A DNA stretch of 64,000 nt from Dioscorea cayenensis subsp. rotundata. Its lineage: Eukaryota > Streptophyta > Magnoliopsida > Dioscoreales > Dioscoreaceae. The notes under the pieces are model-generated. The model was not told the DNA's origin, did not search any database, and saw only the letters and a list, made by a program, of their open reading frames with translations. The stretch covers positions 22,077,233 to 22,141,232 of the forward strand of contig NC_052481.1 in NCBI RefSeq assembly GCF_009730915.1. Reading direction: 5' to 3'. The stretch's first letter is position 1. Each line of letters opens with the position of its first letter. The translations under genes and the position numbers were made by a program. Shown here one piece after another: positions 1-11,083 of the stretch.

Positions 1-210
1 GAAGGGAAGCTTCTTTTTATTGCTTTTATTGTTCTTATTCATATTGGTACTATTTCTATTTTTATTATTTTATTATTTTATTATTATTGTTCTCTTTAAT
101 ATTGTTATTCTTATTATGATTATCATCCTTGTGATAATGATTTTCAAAGAGAAGCTTCCATTGGTTTAAATATGATTAGTATTATTATTATTATTAGTAA
201 TTTATTATTG

Positions 211-211
211 A

Positions 212-246
<35 letters not shown>
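211..246. repeat. (TTA)n microsatellite
   Basis: An uninterrupted TTA/ATT trinucleotide run of about 35 bp inside a broader A/T-rich stretch. Short frames reading poly-Ile across it are artefacts of the repeat. Confidence 0.8.
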
Positions 247-249
<3 letters not shown>

Positions 250-889
250 TGGTGGTTAACTTGAATGAGAAGAAGCTTCTCGTCTCCATGCCTTCCCATC
301 TTCTTCCTAGCTTTTCTCCAAACCGTACCTTCTCCAAAAGCTTGAGTTTCATGGTGCTAAGGAAATCAAGGACTTTTCCTCTCTTGATCTCCACTTTTCC
401 ATCATCAAGCCAAAGGTAGGTCTTCCAAGTTTTTCATGGTTAAGCTTTTGGCATTAGGTTTGAGATTTGTTTGGAGAATTTGTTTTGAAGATCTTGTGGT
501 TGATTGGTAGAGCTGTTGCTTTAATTTGAAGCTCCTTGTATCTAGATTTCAGTTTACCTTGAAAATCCTACTTGTAATCCTTGAAAATATAACAAAATTC
601 TATGTTTTCATTACATTCGCGGGGTTACTGTAGCCACACTATAGCACCGGAAATCTTTGGTTATTTCTCTTGTTTCTTTGGTGTATTATGAAGTCTAGAA
701 CCTTTGGAATTCCTTGATAACCCTGAAATCCAGTTGTGAGCCAAGTTTAGACCTCTTTAGGGTTGCATTGCTTGGTTAGCTAAGGGTTTCATATTTTTGA
801 ATTTGTTTGCTTATTCTTATTTGTGTTTGTAATTGTGGTTGGCTGGTTAGGTGATAAGAACGTGTCGTGCGGCAAGGAGCCAGTGGAAG

Positions 890-1715
890 GATACCCATGG
901 GCTTTTCTCACCTAAGTAATGAGGGAGGAGTGGATTGGGAGTGACATGGGTAATGGAGGAGGAGTGAGAATGAAGAATGTGTTTGGTTGATAAGGTTTGG
1001 AGAGTGTAATTTATTGGGAATGAGAAAAGTAAAAAAAGTGAATATGATAAAATGACAATTATGACCTTCATCCATATAAATGATATTGTATATATAATAA
1101 TGAGTTATTTTTAATTATATATATTTTTAAATTATGAAACATGAATATTTAATTTTAGTATACTATAATTTCAATCTAATTTTTGGGATGAGATGTTAAT
1201 ATAATTAATTAGATATATAATAATTAGTTTTTTTTAATTATATTTTTTTAAAATATTAAAAAAATATAAATAATTAATTATCAAAAATAAATATATAACT
1301 TTATAATACTACAACTTCATTCTAATTTTTTAGATTTAAGCAATAATATCATTAATTATCTATTAACTAATTGTGTTAATTACAAATCAAATTAAAAATA
1401 ATTTCAATAAAAAAAGTTAACTATAATAATTATTTCTTTAGCACAAGAACAACAATGTAATAAAAAATCAAAACATTTAAAAATACCTGGTAAAATATGA
1501 TATAATATATATATGGGCATATTAGTCATTTTATATTCAAGTTGTTCACTCCCCCCACAATCCCCCCAATTGTGTGGTGAGTGAGACTCACTCACATGGG
1601 TGAGTCTCACTCCCTCCATAATCCCCCCTCACTCCCATTGATGTATACCCAAACAAGGGGTTACATCCAATCCCCCCTCATTCCCACTTCAATCTTGACA
1701 TCCAAACACCCCCTG
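890..1715. mobile_element. MITE-like element with G-rich/C-rich inverted ends
   Basis: The left part (about 910-1000) is rich in GGGAGTGA/GGAGGAGTG words and contains TGTTTGG. The right part (about 1550-1715) has their complements (CCCCCCTCACTCCCA) and ends in CCAAACACCCCC. An AT-rich core of about 450 bp without coding potential lies between. This resembles plant Harbinger/Mutator-type MITEs, which often end in GGGGGTGTTTGG. The left terminus is not clean and I found no target-site duplication, so the exact ends and superfamily are open. Confidence 0.35.
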
Positions 1716-2158
1716 AGTGAGATTAATTATCCATAACTTTACTAGGAAATTACCTATATATATACATTATATTACTTGAGTAATGTCTTGTTGGCTTTTA
1801 TATTTGAATCAAGTTGTTTATTGCCTTGAAATGAGATTATTTATTGATGCTTCATGTTTGTAAAGTAATATTTTTCAAAGGAAAGGATTTTCGGATTGAT
1901 ACTTAACTTGTAAGTTGTAATTTGATTTGTGTTAAAAAAAACTTTGGACATGCTTGTATGTTCATCATTTCCTTGTGGAAATGGCAGTGATTCGTGATTA
2001 TTAAGTTTTATGCTGGATATTGGACTCTGTGTGGAGTATACTTGAATTATTTAGTTTGTATGGTGTTATCCTACTGCAGTAGACGGTCTCTACTGCCAGC
2101 CTTGTAGAGGTGGCGTAGTAGACCGGCTGATCTTTCATTGGTCTAGTTCAGGTGAAAG

Positions 2159-2370
2159 TAGGGATGGCAATTTGTATCCTACGTACCCGATGGGTATACC
2201 CGTACCCGGTTAAAGAAGATATTACCCTCTTTGACCGGGTATGGATACGGGTAAGGGTATTACTCGTTATTTTTTAAGCGGGTACGGGTCGGGTAAGGGT
2301 ATGCCCCTACCCTACCCGTACCCTTACCCGATGAAGAGGATACGGGTTTTACCCGTACCAGTACCCTTAC

Positions 2371-2444
<74 letters not shown>

Positions 2445-3278
2445 GATACATTTTCATTGTTATTAACTAGAAAATAATACTTTAAATTTTCTCTTAATAT
2501 ATTATTTTGAATTTTATTTAATTTTTATATTTATATTTGATATAGCATAATATTTTTTTGATATAAATATTAAGAATCACAATTAAATTAAAAAAAATTA
2601 AACATTATGAAATAAATATTAAAATAATGTTATAATAATTTATTCTATAAATTATAAAAACATCCTAAAAATAAGATACTAATAAAAAATCAATTGGTTA
2701 TGAGAATTACTTATACTGTTTTTTATATTCAAAATCTCACTAAACATTTATTAAATTTGAAACTCTATAAAATATAAATAGTAGATATATAAAAAAATTT
2801 AAAACAACAACCAAGATAGTTAAACAAAAACAAAAAAAAAAGGTAGAGTTACCATTGAGCCCTAAATAGACGTCAATGAAAATCAACAAACTTGTTATTT
2901 TGTATAAATTAATTTGTTACATATAACTTTTATGTGATTATATAATTTAAGATAAACAAATATATATCAACTTGTAATTTTGAATTTATGGACATGTGTT
3001 TAAACATTGTATTATTGCTGTTGTTGTTGTTTAAATTTATATTTATTTCGATAATTTGAATAACGGGTAAGCAGGTACCCTGTGGGTATACCCGTACTCT
3101 TAAATTTTTATTTAATAAGATAATTTGAACAATGGGTAAGTTGGTATATCTGTACCCTGTGAGTAAGGGTAAGGATATGATTTTTTATACCCTGGAGGGT
3201 ACGGGTATGAGATAGGGTTACGGGTACGGGTAAGGGTTTTGGCATACCCTACCCATACCCTACCCGTTGACATCCCTA
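2159..3278. mobile_element. Non-autonomous hAT-like transposon
   Basis: The element begins TAGGGATGGCAA and ends TTGACATCCCTA, near-perfect 12 bp terminal inverted repeats. It is flanked by GGTGAAAG (2151-2158) and GGTGGGAG (3279-3286), an 8 bp pair with two mismatches, as expected for an old hAT target-site duplication. Both subterminal regions (2180-2370 and 3060-3265) are packed with GGGTA/TACCC words in many copies, typical of transposase-binding arrays. The centre is AT-rich and contains a long TA run. No transposase frame is seen, so it would need a transposase in trans. Confidence 0.75.
2374..2435. repeat. (TA)n microsatellite inside the hAT-like element
   Basis: An uninterrupted TA dinucleotide tract of about 62 bp. 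It generates alternating Ile-Tyr reading frames on both strands that are not genes. Confidence 0.95.
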
Positions 3279-4341
3279 GGTGGGAGTGTAGAGCCCTAAT
3301 TGGATGCCATCGGGGAGCGGGAAGCACCATACTATGAACTGATGGGTCAACGTTAAAGACATGAGTGTGTGTGTTGGGAGTTGTGTATTCTTTTGAATTA
3401 TTGTTTCCTTGCTTTTGAGTTGAGATTTATCTTATTGTATTTATCTTTGTTTGTCATCTTGAATTTTATGATGAGAGGGCGAAGCCCAGCTGTCACTCTT
3501 AGGAGAGCAGTCTCCCATAAATTTGATTTGGCACGAGTATTATGATTACTTATTCGAAAATCATGTTATTAAGTTGTTAAAATTGTATTTGAAACTATTT
3601 TGATTTATATGTTTTATGGTGAATGATTTGATTCATGATTAGCTTGTCTTCCTAATTTGGAACCCTATGTTCAATATTTTAGGGTTTTGAAGTGGTAAAA
3701 CGCTAGTTGAGGTAGATTGCCTACTTGACTCTATCTTTTTATATTACTATATTACAGTTTGCTATATTAAGACTCATGCTCTAAGCTAGTTATCTTATTA
3801 GTAAAATATCATTTTAAAGATTCATGTTTATTTTATTTTAGTATATTCCTGGTAGAGTTGTGCTAACCTCCCCTTACTGAGTAACTTTAGTTGATCACCC
3901 TTCTTTCTTCCTCCCAACTTGTTGTAGGTAGTAGGTGCGGTTGTGTGGCAGCGTGGTGGCCATTTACTACTGTCCTATCTTCTATGTTTTTGTCCTCTCA
4001 GTTCATGTATGTTCATTTTGGTCATGCACATGTTATTGAGTCTTGGATCCACTAGTATGTAGAGAACCATGTTGCATGATTTGTATGTTTGTCTAATTTC
4101 TTGGAAACTTCGTTGCACTTGTGATCAGTACAGTTCTTGAACTCTACTATTAGGTCATGTTGTTGATGTTTCTCTTACATACATTTAAATTTCCCTATTT
4201 TTGTATGTTTTTGTTAGAGGTTGTTGATTCCAGGTTTGTTGGTTGACCTTGCGGTGACTCGATAGTTGAGTTGTAGGGTACCCCTCCTCGGATTGCCGCG
4301 GCGATTGTCGTGTCCGCTGGGCCTGCAGGTCGGGCCGTGAT

Positions 4342-6217
4342 AATTTTTTAATTAACAACAAATTTAATTAAAAAGGAGAGATACAATAATAAAACGAAAG
4401 AAAATAAAAATACAACCCACTAGAAAATTGATATAAATGATAAAAGCGTCCTTGTTTCAATGATCTTATAATTAAGACACTTGATTTTTACATGAGATCG
4501 AGATTAAATTTTTTTTAATATAAATTTGAGATAAAAATGAACATGTAAGTGGTGTGATTTATAACACTGTTAAAAATATATAATAAAAATAAAAACAGAT
4601 ACAGTGACAATAATCGCCACTCGGCAAATAGGAGTATTCATCCTGAGTGAAGTGAGCCAAGATCCACAGAGAAACTTAGCCGATGTTAGAGTTGGGTGTT
4701 ATTTTATTTTAATTTAATTTAATTTTTAATAGAATCTCTGACTTGAGCATCATACATATGGGAAATTGGGAATTGAATCTAGCATAATCTGTAGCTATTT
4801 ACAAGGAATCATTATAGACCTGTGCAACATGGAGATGCCATTCAATTCACAAGAAGAGTGGCAAATAATTGAGGGTCTATAACTTCATTGCATCCATGGC
4901 TCAAAAAGAAACTTTATATGCTCTATGAGATAACATGCATTGGAAGAAGGCAAAGCTTTTCAGAACTCCATTCCTTTGCTTGTGATCAAACATGGAATTC
5001 AAAAACCCTTTGACACAACCATTCAATGAAAACCAGACACATTCACACATAAAATATATGTGAAAGTTGGTTTGGTTCAATCATGGGACCCACTCACAAC
5101 TCAAAACTTATCTTTGTGCATTCTTTTCTTCTTCCTTTTGTTCTTCTTGATGATGATGAAGTTTGTGTTATGTGTTCCATCTGTTTTTACTTTGGTTTCA
5201 TTTGTTTGAACACTAGGAATAAAAGTAGAAGTTCAGTGAATGAAGATGAGGGATCCATGCTGGCTTTTCTTGTCTCTTTTGTTTGATGTTTTGATTTGAT
5301 GATACCATGCAGTTGGAGTAGGTGAGTTTCATAAATTACTGTGTGCTCTATGTTTGTTGGTTTTGACCAAATTTCAGCTCACCAAGGATTTGTCTCACAC
5401 ATCTTTTTTGACTACCAAAATAAACTAGAAGTTAATAATAAAACTTAAAACTTAAAAGCAGCCTTTTAAAAAAATTTGTATAAACCATTAAAATATATTA
5501 GAAAAAATAAAAATACAAATACACTAATTGAGATCAAAATACCATTAAAAACATAATTGAGACTTGTAACAATATTGTAGAACAATATTTAGTAAGATCA
5601 GATACTAAAATTAAGCTTTAGTACAAGTCTACTGTATGAAAAATTATATTTTTCATACATTTATAATTGCATGGCAAAGTAATTTATTATCATAAAATTA
5701 TAATATCTGATATATAATTTTTTGTGTATTTGACAAGCACTTGTCACTCCACATACTTTTCTCATATAATAAATTTTTAAAAATCATTAAGCGATAATAA
5801 CAAATGCATCTATATTTTTATATATTTTTTTGATTTTATTGAATTGAAGGGTGCTTATCACTTGTTTGAAAAAAATTGAGAAGTATGTCAGCCACAGAGG
5901 TGTCTCTGAAAAAAAAAAACAGACAATAAAATTTTCAGGAGATGGCGTTGATGGTGGTCGATTAGTTAGACTGTGTGGAGCATAGAGAGTTGAAACTATG
6001 ACTTAATGATCATATATATCCAAAATCTCCTAATTTGATTTTCTTAACTCTAATTGGAATGTAAATAGCTAGCCAAAAGGGATATATTTGATGCATTTTT
6101 ATTATAATCCAAAATTATGAGATTGAGAAGTTAATTCAATTAAAGATATGGTTATTCCTCACCGACCAACTACTATTCTGGGAAAAGCTGCCATTTTTGA
6201 CCATAATATTGAAGATT
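4342..6217. other. AT-rich spacer upstream of the dioxygenase
   Basis: No gene is supported. A 67-codon frame at 5083-5286 has no recognisable family, and the surrounding sequence shows no splice or start context for a conserved gene. The segment next to 6217 is presumably the promoter of the dioxygenase; no distinctive operator was recognised apart from the TATA box listed separately. Confidence 0.5.
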
Positions 6218-6224
6218 TATAAAA
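6218..6224 (+). promoter_or_regulatory. TATA box of the dioxygenase gene
   Basis: TATAAAA lies 88 bp upstream of the ATG. With a start site about 30 bp downstream, the 5' UTR would be roughly 55 bp and would include the GA tract that runs into the start codon. Confidence 0.5.
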
Positions 6225-6270
6225 GTACATTTTTATCGAGAATAGATAACAACAACACAAACACAGAGAC

Positions 6271-6272
<2 letters not shown>

Positions 6273-6305
<33 letters not shown>
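6273..6305 (+). repeat. (GA)n microsatellite in the 5' UTR, abutting the ATG
   Basis: A GA/CAGAGA tract continues to the base before the start codon at 6306. Plant 5' leaders often contain GA repeats. Its length could vary between individuals and affect leader structure; that is inference. Confidence 0.8.
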
Positions 6306-6308
<3 letters not shown>

Positions 6309-6558
6309 GAGAAACTCCTCTCAAATGGTCACCATGAAAGCTTGCCAGAAAGCTACATACTGCCAGTGGATAAACGCCCAGGTTTGATCATCAACAAAGC
6401 CATTCCTGTCATAGATCTTGCTGCTCACAATCATGAACAAACTGCCATGCAAATCCTTGAAGCTGCCAAGGAATATGGCTTCTTTCAGGTTCTCTCTTGA
6501 TCTATTACTATTTTTATCTCTAATAATTACAATAAAACTATTATTGATCTGCATGTAT

Positions 6559-6608
<50 letters not shown>

Positions 6609-7666
6609 CTTAAGGTGGTGAATCATGGAATTGAAGAAGAAGTGATAAGAGAGATGCTGAAGATAAGCAAGGAGTTCTTCCAGTTGCCAATTGAAGAGAA
6701 GGCTGTGTACTTTTCAGAAGATGTGACGAAGTTTCCAAGACTACACACAAGCACCACCCGTGTGAACAAACTGGAGAAAAAGGTCTGGAGAGATTATTTC
6801 AAGTTTGTTTGTCATCCTGTTGATCCTCAATCCATGGATCAATGGCCACAAAGACCAACCGGTTTCAGGTCCTTAATTTTTTCTTTTCTGTTTATTTATT
6901 TGCAACAGAAATAAGAATTTTTTCTTTTCTGTTTGTTTATTTGCAACAGAAATAAGTAGTTAGATTATAAAAACTTGTTTGTTTTACAGAGAGATTGCTC
7001 CAAAGTATTCAAAGTTTGCAAGAGAACTGGGACTGAAGATCTTGGAGTTTATTGCTCAAGGACTGAAACTTGATGATAACTACTTCAATGGAGAACTCAG
7101 TGATGGTACTTCCATTGTAAACATTAACTATTACCCGCAATGTCCAGACCCAAGTCTAGCACTTGGCTTACTGAGTCACTGTGATCCAAATCTCATCACC
7201 GTTCTTCTCCCGGATGATCAAGTCAATGGCCTCCAAGTCCTTCACCATGGTGATTGGATTTCTGTTGATCCAATTCCCAATGCTTTTGTCATTAATGTTG
7301 GCCATCAATTGGAGGTATATTAACAACTGTATATTTTCTGCTTAATTAATTAATTACTTGTTGGAATAATTAAATATATATTTTGTTTACCTTGTTTTTT
7401 CATCATTTTTACTGCAGTTTATTACTAATGGGATACTAAAGAGTGTGGAACACAGAGCAGCGACAAGCTCAGCCATGTCTAGGATTTCAATTGCAACATT
7501 CATTTATCCTAGCTCTGAATGTGTGATTGGACCTGCCAAACAATTGATTGATGAGAATAATGGTCCAATTTTCAGAGAATTCAAGTTGAAGGAGTTTCTA
7601 AGCATTTATAATGGTCACATTGGTGATACTGCAAACATTATGGATGCTTTCAAAATCAAGGCTTGA
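6306..7666 (+). CDS. 2-oxoglutarate/Fe(II)-dependent dioxygenase (DOXC class, H6H-like)
   Basis: Four exons: 6306-6488, 6615-6868, 6990-7314, 7418-7666. All introns are GT-AG and frames close to 336 aa, normal for the family. The N-terminal DIOX_N domain (about 35-150) has IPVIDL and GFFQVVNHG. The 2OG-FeII oxygenase domain (about 180-290) carries YYPQCPDP, iron ligands His209 and Asp211 (in SHCDPNLIT) and His266 (VEHRA), and Arg276-x-Ser278 for 2-oxoglutarate. All catalytic residues are present, so an active soluble oxygenase is likely. The family includes hyoscyamine 6-hydroxylase-like, flavone-synthase-like and hormone-modifying enzymes. Overall style is closest to 'hyoscyamine 6-dioxygenase-like' proteins, but the substrate cannot be read from sequence. 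The Cys between the HxD ligands replaces the more usual Thr or Ser. Confidence 0.93.
6875..6956 (+). repeat. Two-copy 41 bp tandem duplication in dioxygenase intron 2
   Basis: 6875-6915 and 6916-6956 are identical except for one base (TTTATTTATTTG against TTTGTTTATTTG). Each copy holds a pyrimidine-rich run followed by TTTGCAACAG, a 3' splice-site-like sequence. The acceptor that closes the frame is further downstream, at 6989. Confidence 0.92.
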
Positions 7667-8660
7667 AGTTTATAGCTTATTTTATGAGAATAAGACAGCA
7701 TTGATCTTTGCTATAGATGTACTCTTGTCATTTTCAAGGAAACTCCTGAGAAGTTTCATATACTTTGAAGATGATCACATGAAGTTGAAGCTTGTCAGTT
7801 AATCATTAATAATAAAAATTATAAACTCAAATGATGGATTCCTTGTTGAGAAGATCATTGATGTTTATTTAAATGTGTTCAATGTTTGATCAAATATTGT
7901 GTGCATTTGAATAGTCTTGGCATTTTTGAAAGATATTATTGTTAATTTTAGTTTATTTAATAAAAAGAAAAACATATTAAAAACAGTTTCAGCACGTTTG
8001 ATATTTGGAGTTGCAAAGAAAAACCGTGCTTCTAAAAGTCAACCTTTTAAAAATCAATAAATATACATATGGCTTTGCTTTCTCGCATTCATAGTGGAAT
8101 AATCATCTCGTTATAATTATATATAGTATTCTTTCTGAGATGAATAAATTAAATATTTTACTAGTGATTCAAATCTATTTCTAAAATACTTTTTTTTTTA
8201 AAATAAATTTCTAAAATACTTTCATAAATCTCGTGTTTATAACTACATACAATTTAATTATCTCACAATAAATAATTAATATTTTATTTCCTTTGTAATT
8301 CAAAAGTTGAGAGCTCAATCCTGCAGCTTATTTATATTTATCAATATATATATGCAATTTATTTCAATGTTGATCACCAATCTAATGAGAGTTTTTTTAT
8401 ATTGCACTCTTTTGTTATTTATTATCAAAATATTTAATAAATTTCTCATTTTTTTTTATCATTAGAGTAATTGGTTGCTACTTCGTACTTTAGGGTTACA
8501 AGTATCTCATAAATTATTTTAAACTTTTAAAGATAATTTTTTTAATGCTATAAGCTCTAATTTTAACTGAGAATATATATATATATATATATATATATAA
8601 GTTTATGAATGACAACTATTTGAACTCCCTAAACGGGTAATATGTAAAATTGATAGGATT
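7667..8660. other. Dioxygenase 3' flank, AT-rich
   Basis: The first 200-300 bp are presumably 3' UTR (AATAAT/AATAAA-like signals near 7810 and 7960). The rest is AT-rich with a short TA tract at 8573-8600. No gene or RNA recognised. Confidence 0.5.
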
Positions 8661-10060
8661 AGGCCAGACTTTCTTTTGAATGGACGAGACTTATCTAATG
8701 CAAAATGTAGTCTTATGGCATGGTCCCGGATCTACAAGTCCAAGATTCAAGGAGGCTGGGGTATTTTGAATTTGAGTGACTTCAACCATGCCCTAAATAA
8801 GCAATTAATCAACTTTAAAAATATACTATTTTTAAAAAATTAAATTTATTATATATTATGAGATAAAATAATAAAAACTAGTTTAAAACAATATAAATTT
8901 AGTGTTATGTTATAAATTTTTAATATTATTAAAATAATATTGGTAAAAATTTTACGAGAAATTGAGAAGTGTAAAATAGGTCTTCTACTTTAATATATAT
9001 ATATATATTGATATATAGTATTTATTAGAATTTTATGTAATAAGGGGCGGGGATTCCCCGATCCTGTGGGGATCCCCGCGCGGGGAGTGAGTGGGGCGAA
9101 TTTTTCCCCACGGGAAATTTAAGGAAGCGCGAATGGGGACGGGGATCCCATTCCCTTCCCCGCCCCACCCAATTTGCATCCCTATAGAAGAAGGGGTTCT
9201 CAGTTAAATCATTTAACACCTTCCTCAACGATGAGGGGACGAGATGTCCCCTAAGCAAATTCCTCTGGAGAGGTGTGTGCCCCTTGAAAGTGAAAATATT
9301 ATTTTGGCTAATTCTCAATGACAAGATCCTAACTCTGGAAAATCTAGCTCGCAGAAGATGCAATAGGGTTGCCACCACCACTTGTGCCCTTTGCCTTTCG
9401 GGTTGTGAGGATGTGAACCATCTTTCGGTTAGTTGTCCCTTTGCGGCCCGGATTTGGACACATTTCAATGTTGTCTTCAGTGTCTCCACTTCCTCTGCCT
9501 CTCTGAGTGAGATTTGGTCCATTTGGGTTAATAGGCCTTTCCCTCACAAGCCCTTGGGAAATTTACTTGTTCGTGCTACTTGTTGAGCTCTTTGGGCCAA
9601 AAGGAATAGCCGTATTTTTTTCCTTGCTTGGCCTCTAATTTAATTCTCTGCAATCATTTTCAAAATTGACAGGTTGTTTCTCACTTGGTTTTTTGTAGCC
9701 TTAGGTTCGGTTCAGGCCCAATTGGCGCCTTCCATCTCATTGATCAAGCGCAATCTCTCCTTCGCAAAGTCCCTGCCTGGCAACCAGAGTGCCCCTAACG
9801 CCCTTGAGAGTGGTATTGAGGATTCACACCTCTACCAACATCTCTCCTTTTTCTGTTTGCCCCCGGTTGGGGGCGCTTCCGGGTTTCGTATGTTTTCTTG
9901 TCGTTTTGTTATAGTGCTCTGCCTGCTTTGCTTTTTTTGCATTTTGTTCTTCTACCGATGTCAACTCACTGGTTTATTTGGCCTTCATGTCCCTATCTAT
10001 TCTTGTTTATTTTTTATGTGATCATATGTAGTTTATCCATCTTTTTTTTAAAAAAATAAT
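8661..10060 (+). mobile_element. Truncated L1-type LINE, interrupted
   Basis: 8661-8816 encodes the end of a plant LINE reverse transcriptase (CSLMAWSRIYKSK, then GGWGILNLSDFNHALNK). After an insertion ending at 9184, the frame from about 9188 gives a zf-RVT (reverse-transcriptase zinc-binding) domain: FLNDEG, RCPLSKFLWRG, LTLENLARRRCNR, then CALCLSGCEDVNHLSVSCPF. A stop at 9584-9586 and drift after it show decay. The 5' part (endonuclease and most of the RT) is missing. The 3' end probably lies in the A-rich stretch around 10040-10070. It is a dead fragment. Confidence 0.78.
9041..9184. mobile_element. hAT-like element end nested in the LINE
   Basis: A GC-rich subterminal block with repeated GGGGATCCCCG / GGCGGGGA words ends in TTTGCATCCCTA at 9184, the same type of terminus as the element at 2159-3278. 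LINE coding resumes right after it. AT-rich DNA between 8817 and 9040 presumably belongs to the same insertion, but I could not find the expected opposite TAGGGATG terminus, so the element is 5'-truncated or rearranged. Confidence 0.55.
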
Positions 10061-10672
10061 AAATAAACAAAACATCAGTTCATAAAATTTACTATTTGGG
10101 CCCTTCAAACAATCATTAAGAAAAAAAATTCTATAAATATATATAATTAATTTTTTAATAATTAATATTTAATCTAATTTTACTATAAAATCACAAACTT
10201 GATGGAAGGGAGGATTCAAAGTCTAGAATGTTCCCCATTTTGTCACTAATTAATTTTTTTTAAAAAAAAAATTACAAAAGTTGATGGGAATGTTAGCGTC
10301 AACGAACACGTGACGTGAACCCTTACATGAGGGCAAGCCAAAACCTTGTTGTTCAAGTTAAATTCAAAAAATAAAAAGACAATTCCAATAAAGCCATCTC
10401 AATAGTTGACACTTTGACTAATCTAGAGAAAGATATAAGAAATCAAATCCAATTCTCTTATTAATAGGCCCCACTTCTCCCCTGTTTCCACCTCTCCCTA
10501 TCACAACTCTTCCCAAATACACCCCTATAAAACTACATAATCAATTACTCTATTTTTACTATATTATAACTTTTTATGAGGACTTTTATGCAAATCAAAC
10601 AAAACCAACGGTCTCCATATAAACTCAAAGCGGGAAGCGGTTACTTTTACCGTCTTAGCACTGCATTGACAA
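10061..10672 (+). promoter_or_regulatory. Promoter and 5' leader of the first ERF gene
   Basis: A G-box CACGTG at 10307-10312 overlaps a TGACGTG (10311-10317), a bZIP-type composite. Two W-box cores TTGAC lie at 10406-10410 and 10414-10418. A TATA box TATAAAAC is at 10526-10533, 140 bp before the ATG. The leader contains ACCAACGGTCTCC near 10604. The elements fit a stress/defence-responsive gene; actual binding is inference. Confidence 0.5.
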
Positions 10673-11083
10673 ATGGAAGAGAGCTCTCCAAGACAAACCA
10701 AGAACGAGAGAGAGGATCCTGAGGTCCGGTACCGGGGAGTTCGCCGCCGTCCATGGGGCAAGTTCGCTGCCGAGATCCGTGACTCCAACCGGCACGGCGT
10801 CAGAGTTTGGCTTGGCACCTTCAACACTGCTGAGGAGGCTGCCCGGGCTTATGACCGAGCTGCTTATGCCATGAGAGGCAGCTTTGCTGTTCTTAACTTC
10901 CCCAATGAGCATCGTTCTTTAACCTCTTCTTCTTCATCATCATCATCATCTTCTTCTTCTTCTTCTTCTTCTTCTTCTTCTTCTTCTTTGAGGAGTGGGC
11001 AAGTTATAGAGTTGGAGTATTTGGATGATAAGTTGTTAGAGGAGATGCTTGCTCCTGAGGAGAAGGGAAACAACAACAAATGA
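10673..11083 (+). CDS. Small ERF transcription factor, group IX (ERF95/96/98-like)
   Basis: Single exon, 136 aa. One AP2/ERF domain occupies about residues 20-78: [23 protein letters not shown], and [12 protein letters not shown]. The Ala and Asp of AEIRD mark the ERF rather than the DREB class, predicting binding to GCC-box DNA. A run of 21 Ser (85-105) follows. The C-terminal block [15 protein letters not shown] (112-126) matches the EDLL activation motif of the very short Arabidopsis ERF96/ERF98 proteins. Very small size, lack of introns and EDLL together support a nuclear activator in ethylene/jasmonate or stress signalling. The Ser tract is a TCT/TCA microsatellite (10925-10987) and may be length-polymorphic. 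Confidence 0.93.
   Translation: MEESSPRQTKNEREDPEVRYRGVRRRPWGKFAAEIRDSNRHGVRVWLGTFNTAEEAARAYDRAAYAMRGSFAVLNFPNEHRSLTSSSSSSSSSSSSSSSSSSSSSLRSGQVIELEYLDDKLLEEMLAPEEKGNNNK

Larger units (their letters stand above)
1..4341. mobile_element. Degraded LTR-retrotransposon-like region with nested insertions
   Basis: No gene is supported here. The flanking text, notably the blocks at about 600-800 and 3340-4340 ending in a GC-rich stretch with GGGCCGTGATAA, reads like long LTRs of plant Ty3/gypsy (Tekay/Del-type) elements. The stretch near 3855-3900 with CTTACTGAGTAACTTTAGTTG also recalls such LTRs. No protease, RT or integrase frame and no primer-binding site are visible, so this would be a solo or fragmentary LTR. 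A hAT-like element (2159-3278) and possibly a MITE (890-1715) interrupt it. The family call rests on memory of LTR style, not on an alignment. Confidence 0.35.

Noticed and set aside
2241-2457. Ile-Tyr repeat frames on both strands
   Set aside because: Generated by the TA microsatellite in the hAT-like element.
5083-5286. 67-codon frame
   Set aside because: Hydrophobic low-complexity text in a spacer, with no family resemblance or gene structure.
9025-9522. Minus-strand 165-codon frame
   Set aside because: Crosses the hAT-end fragment and the antisense of the LINE zinc-binding domain; no homology of its own.
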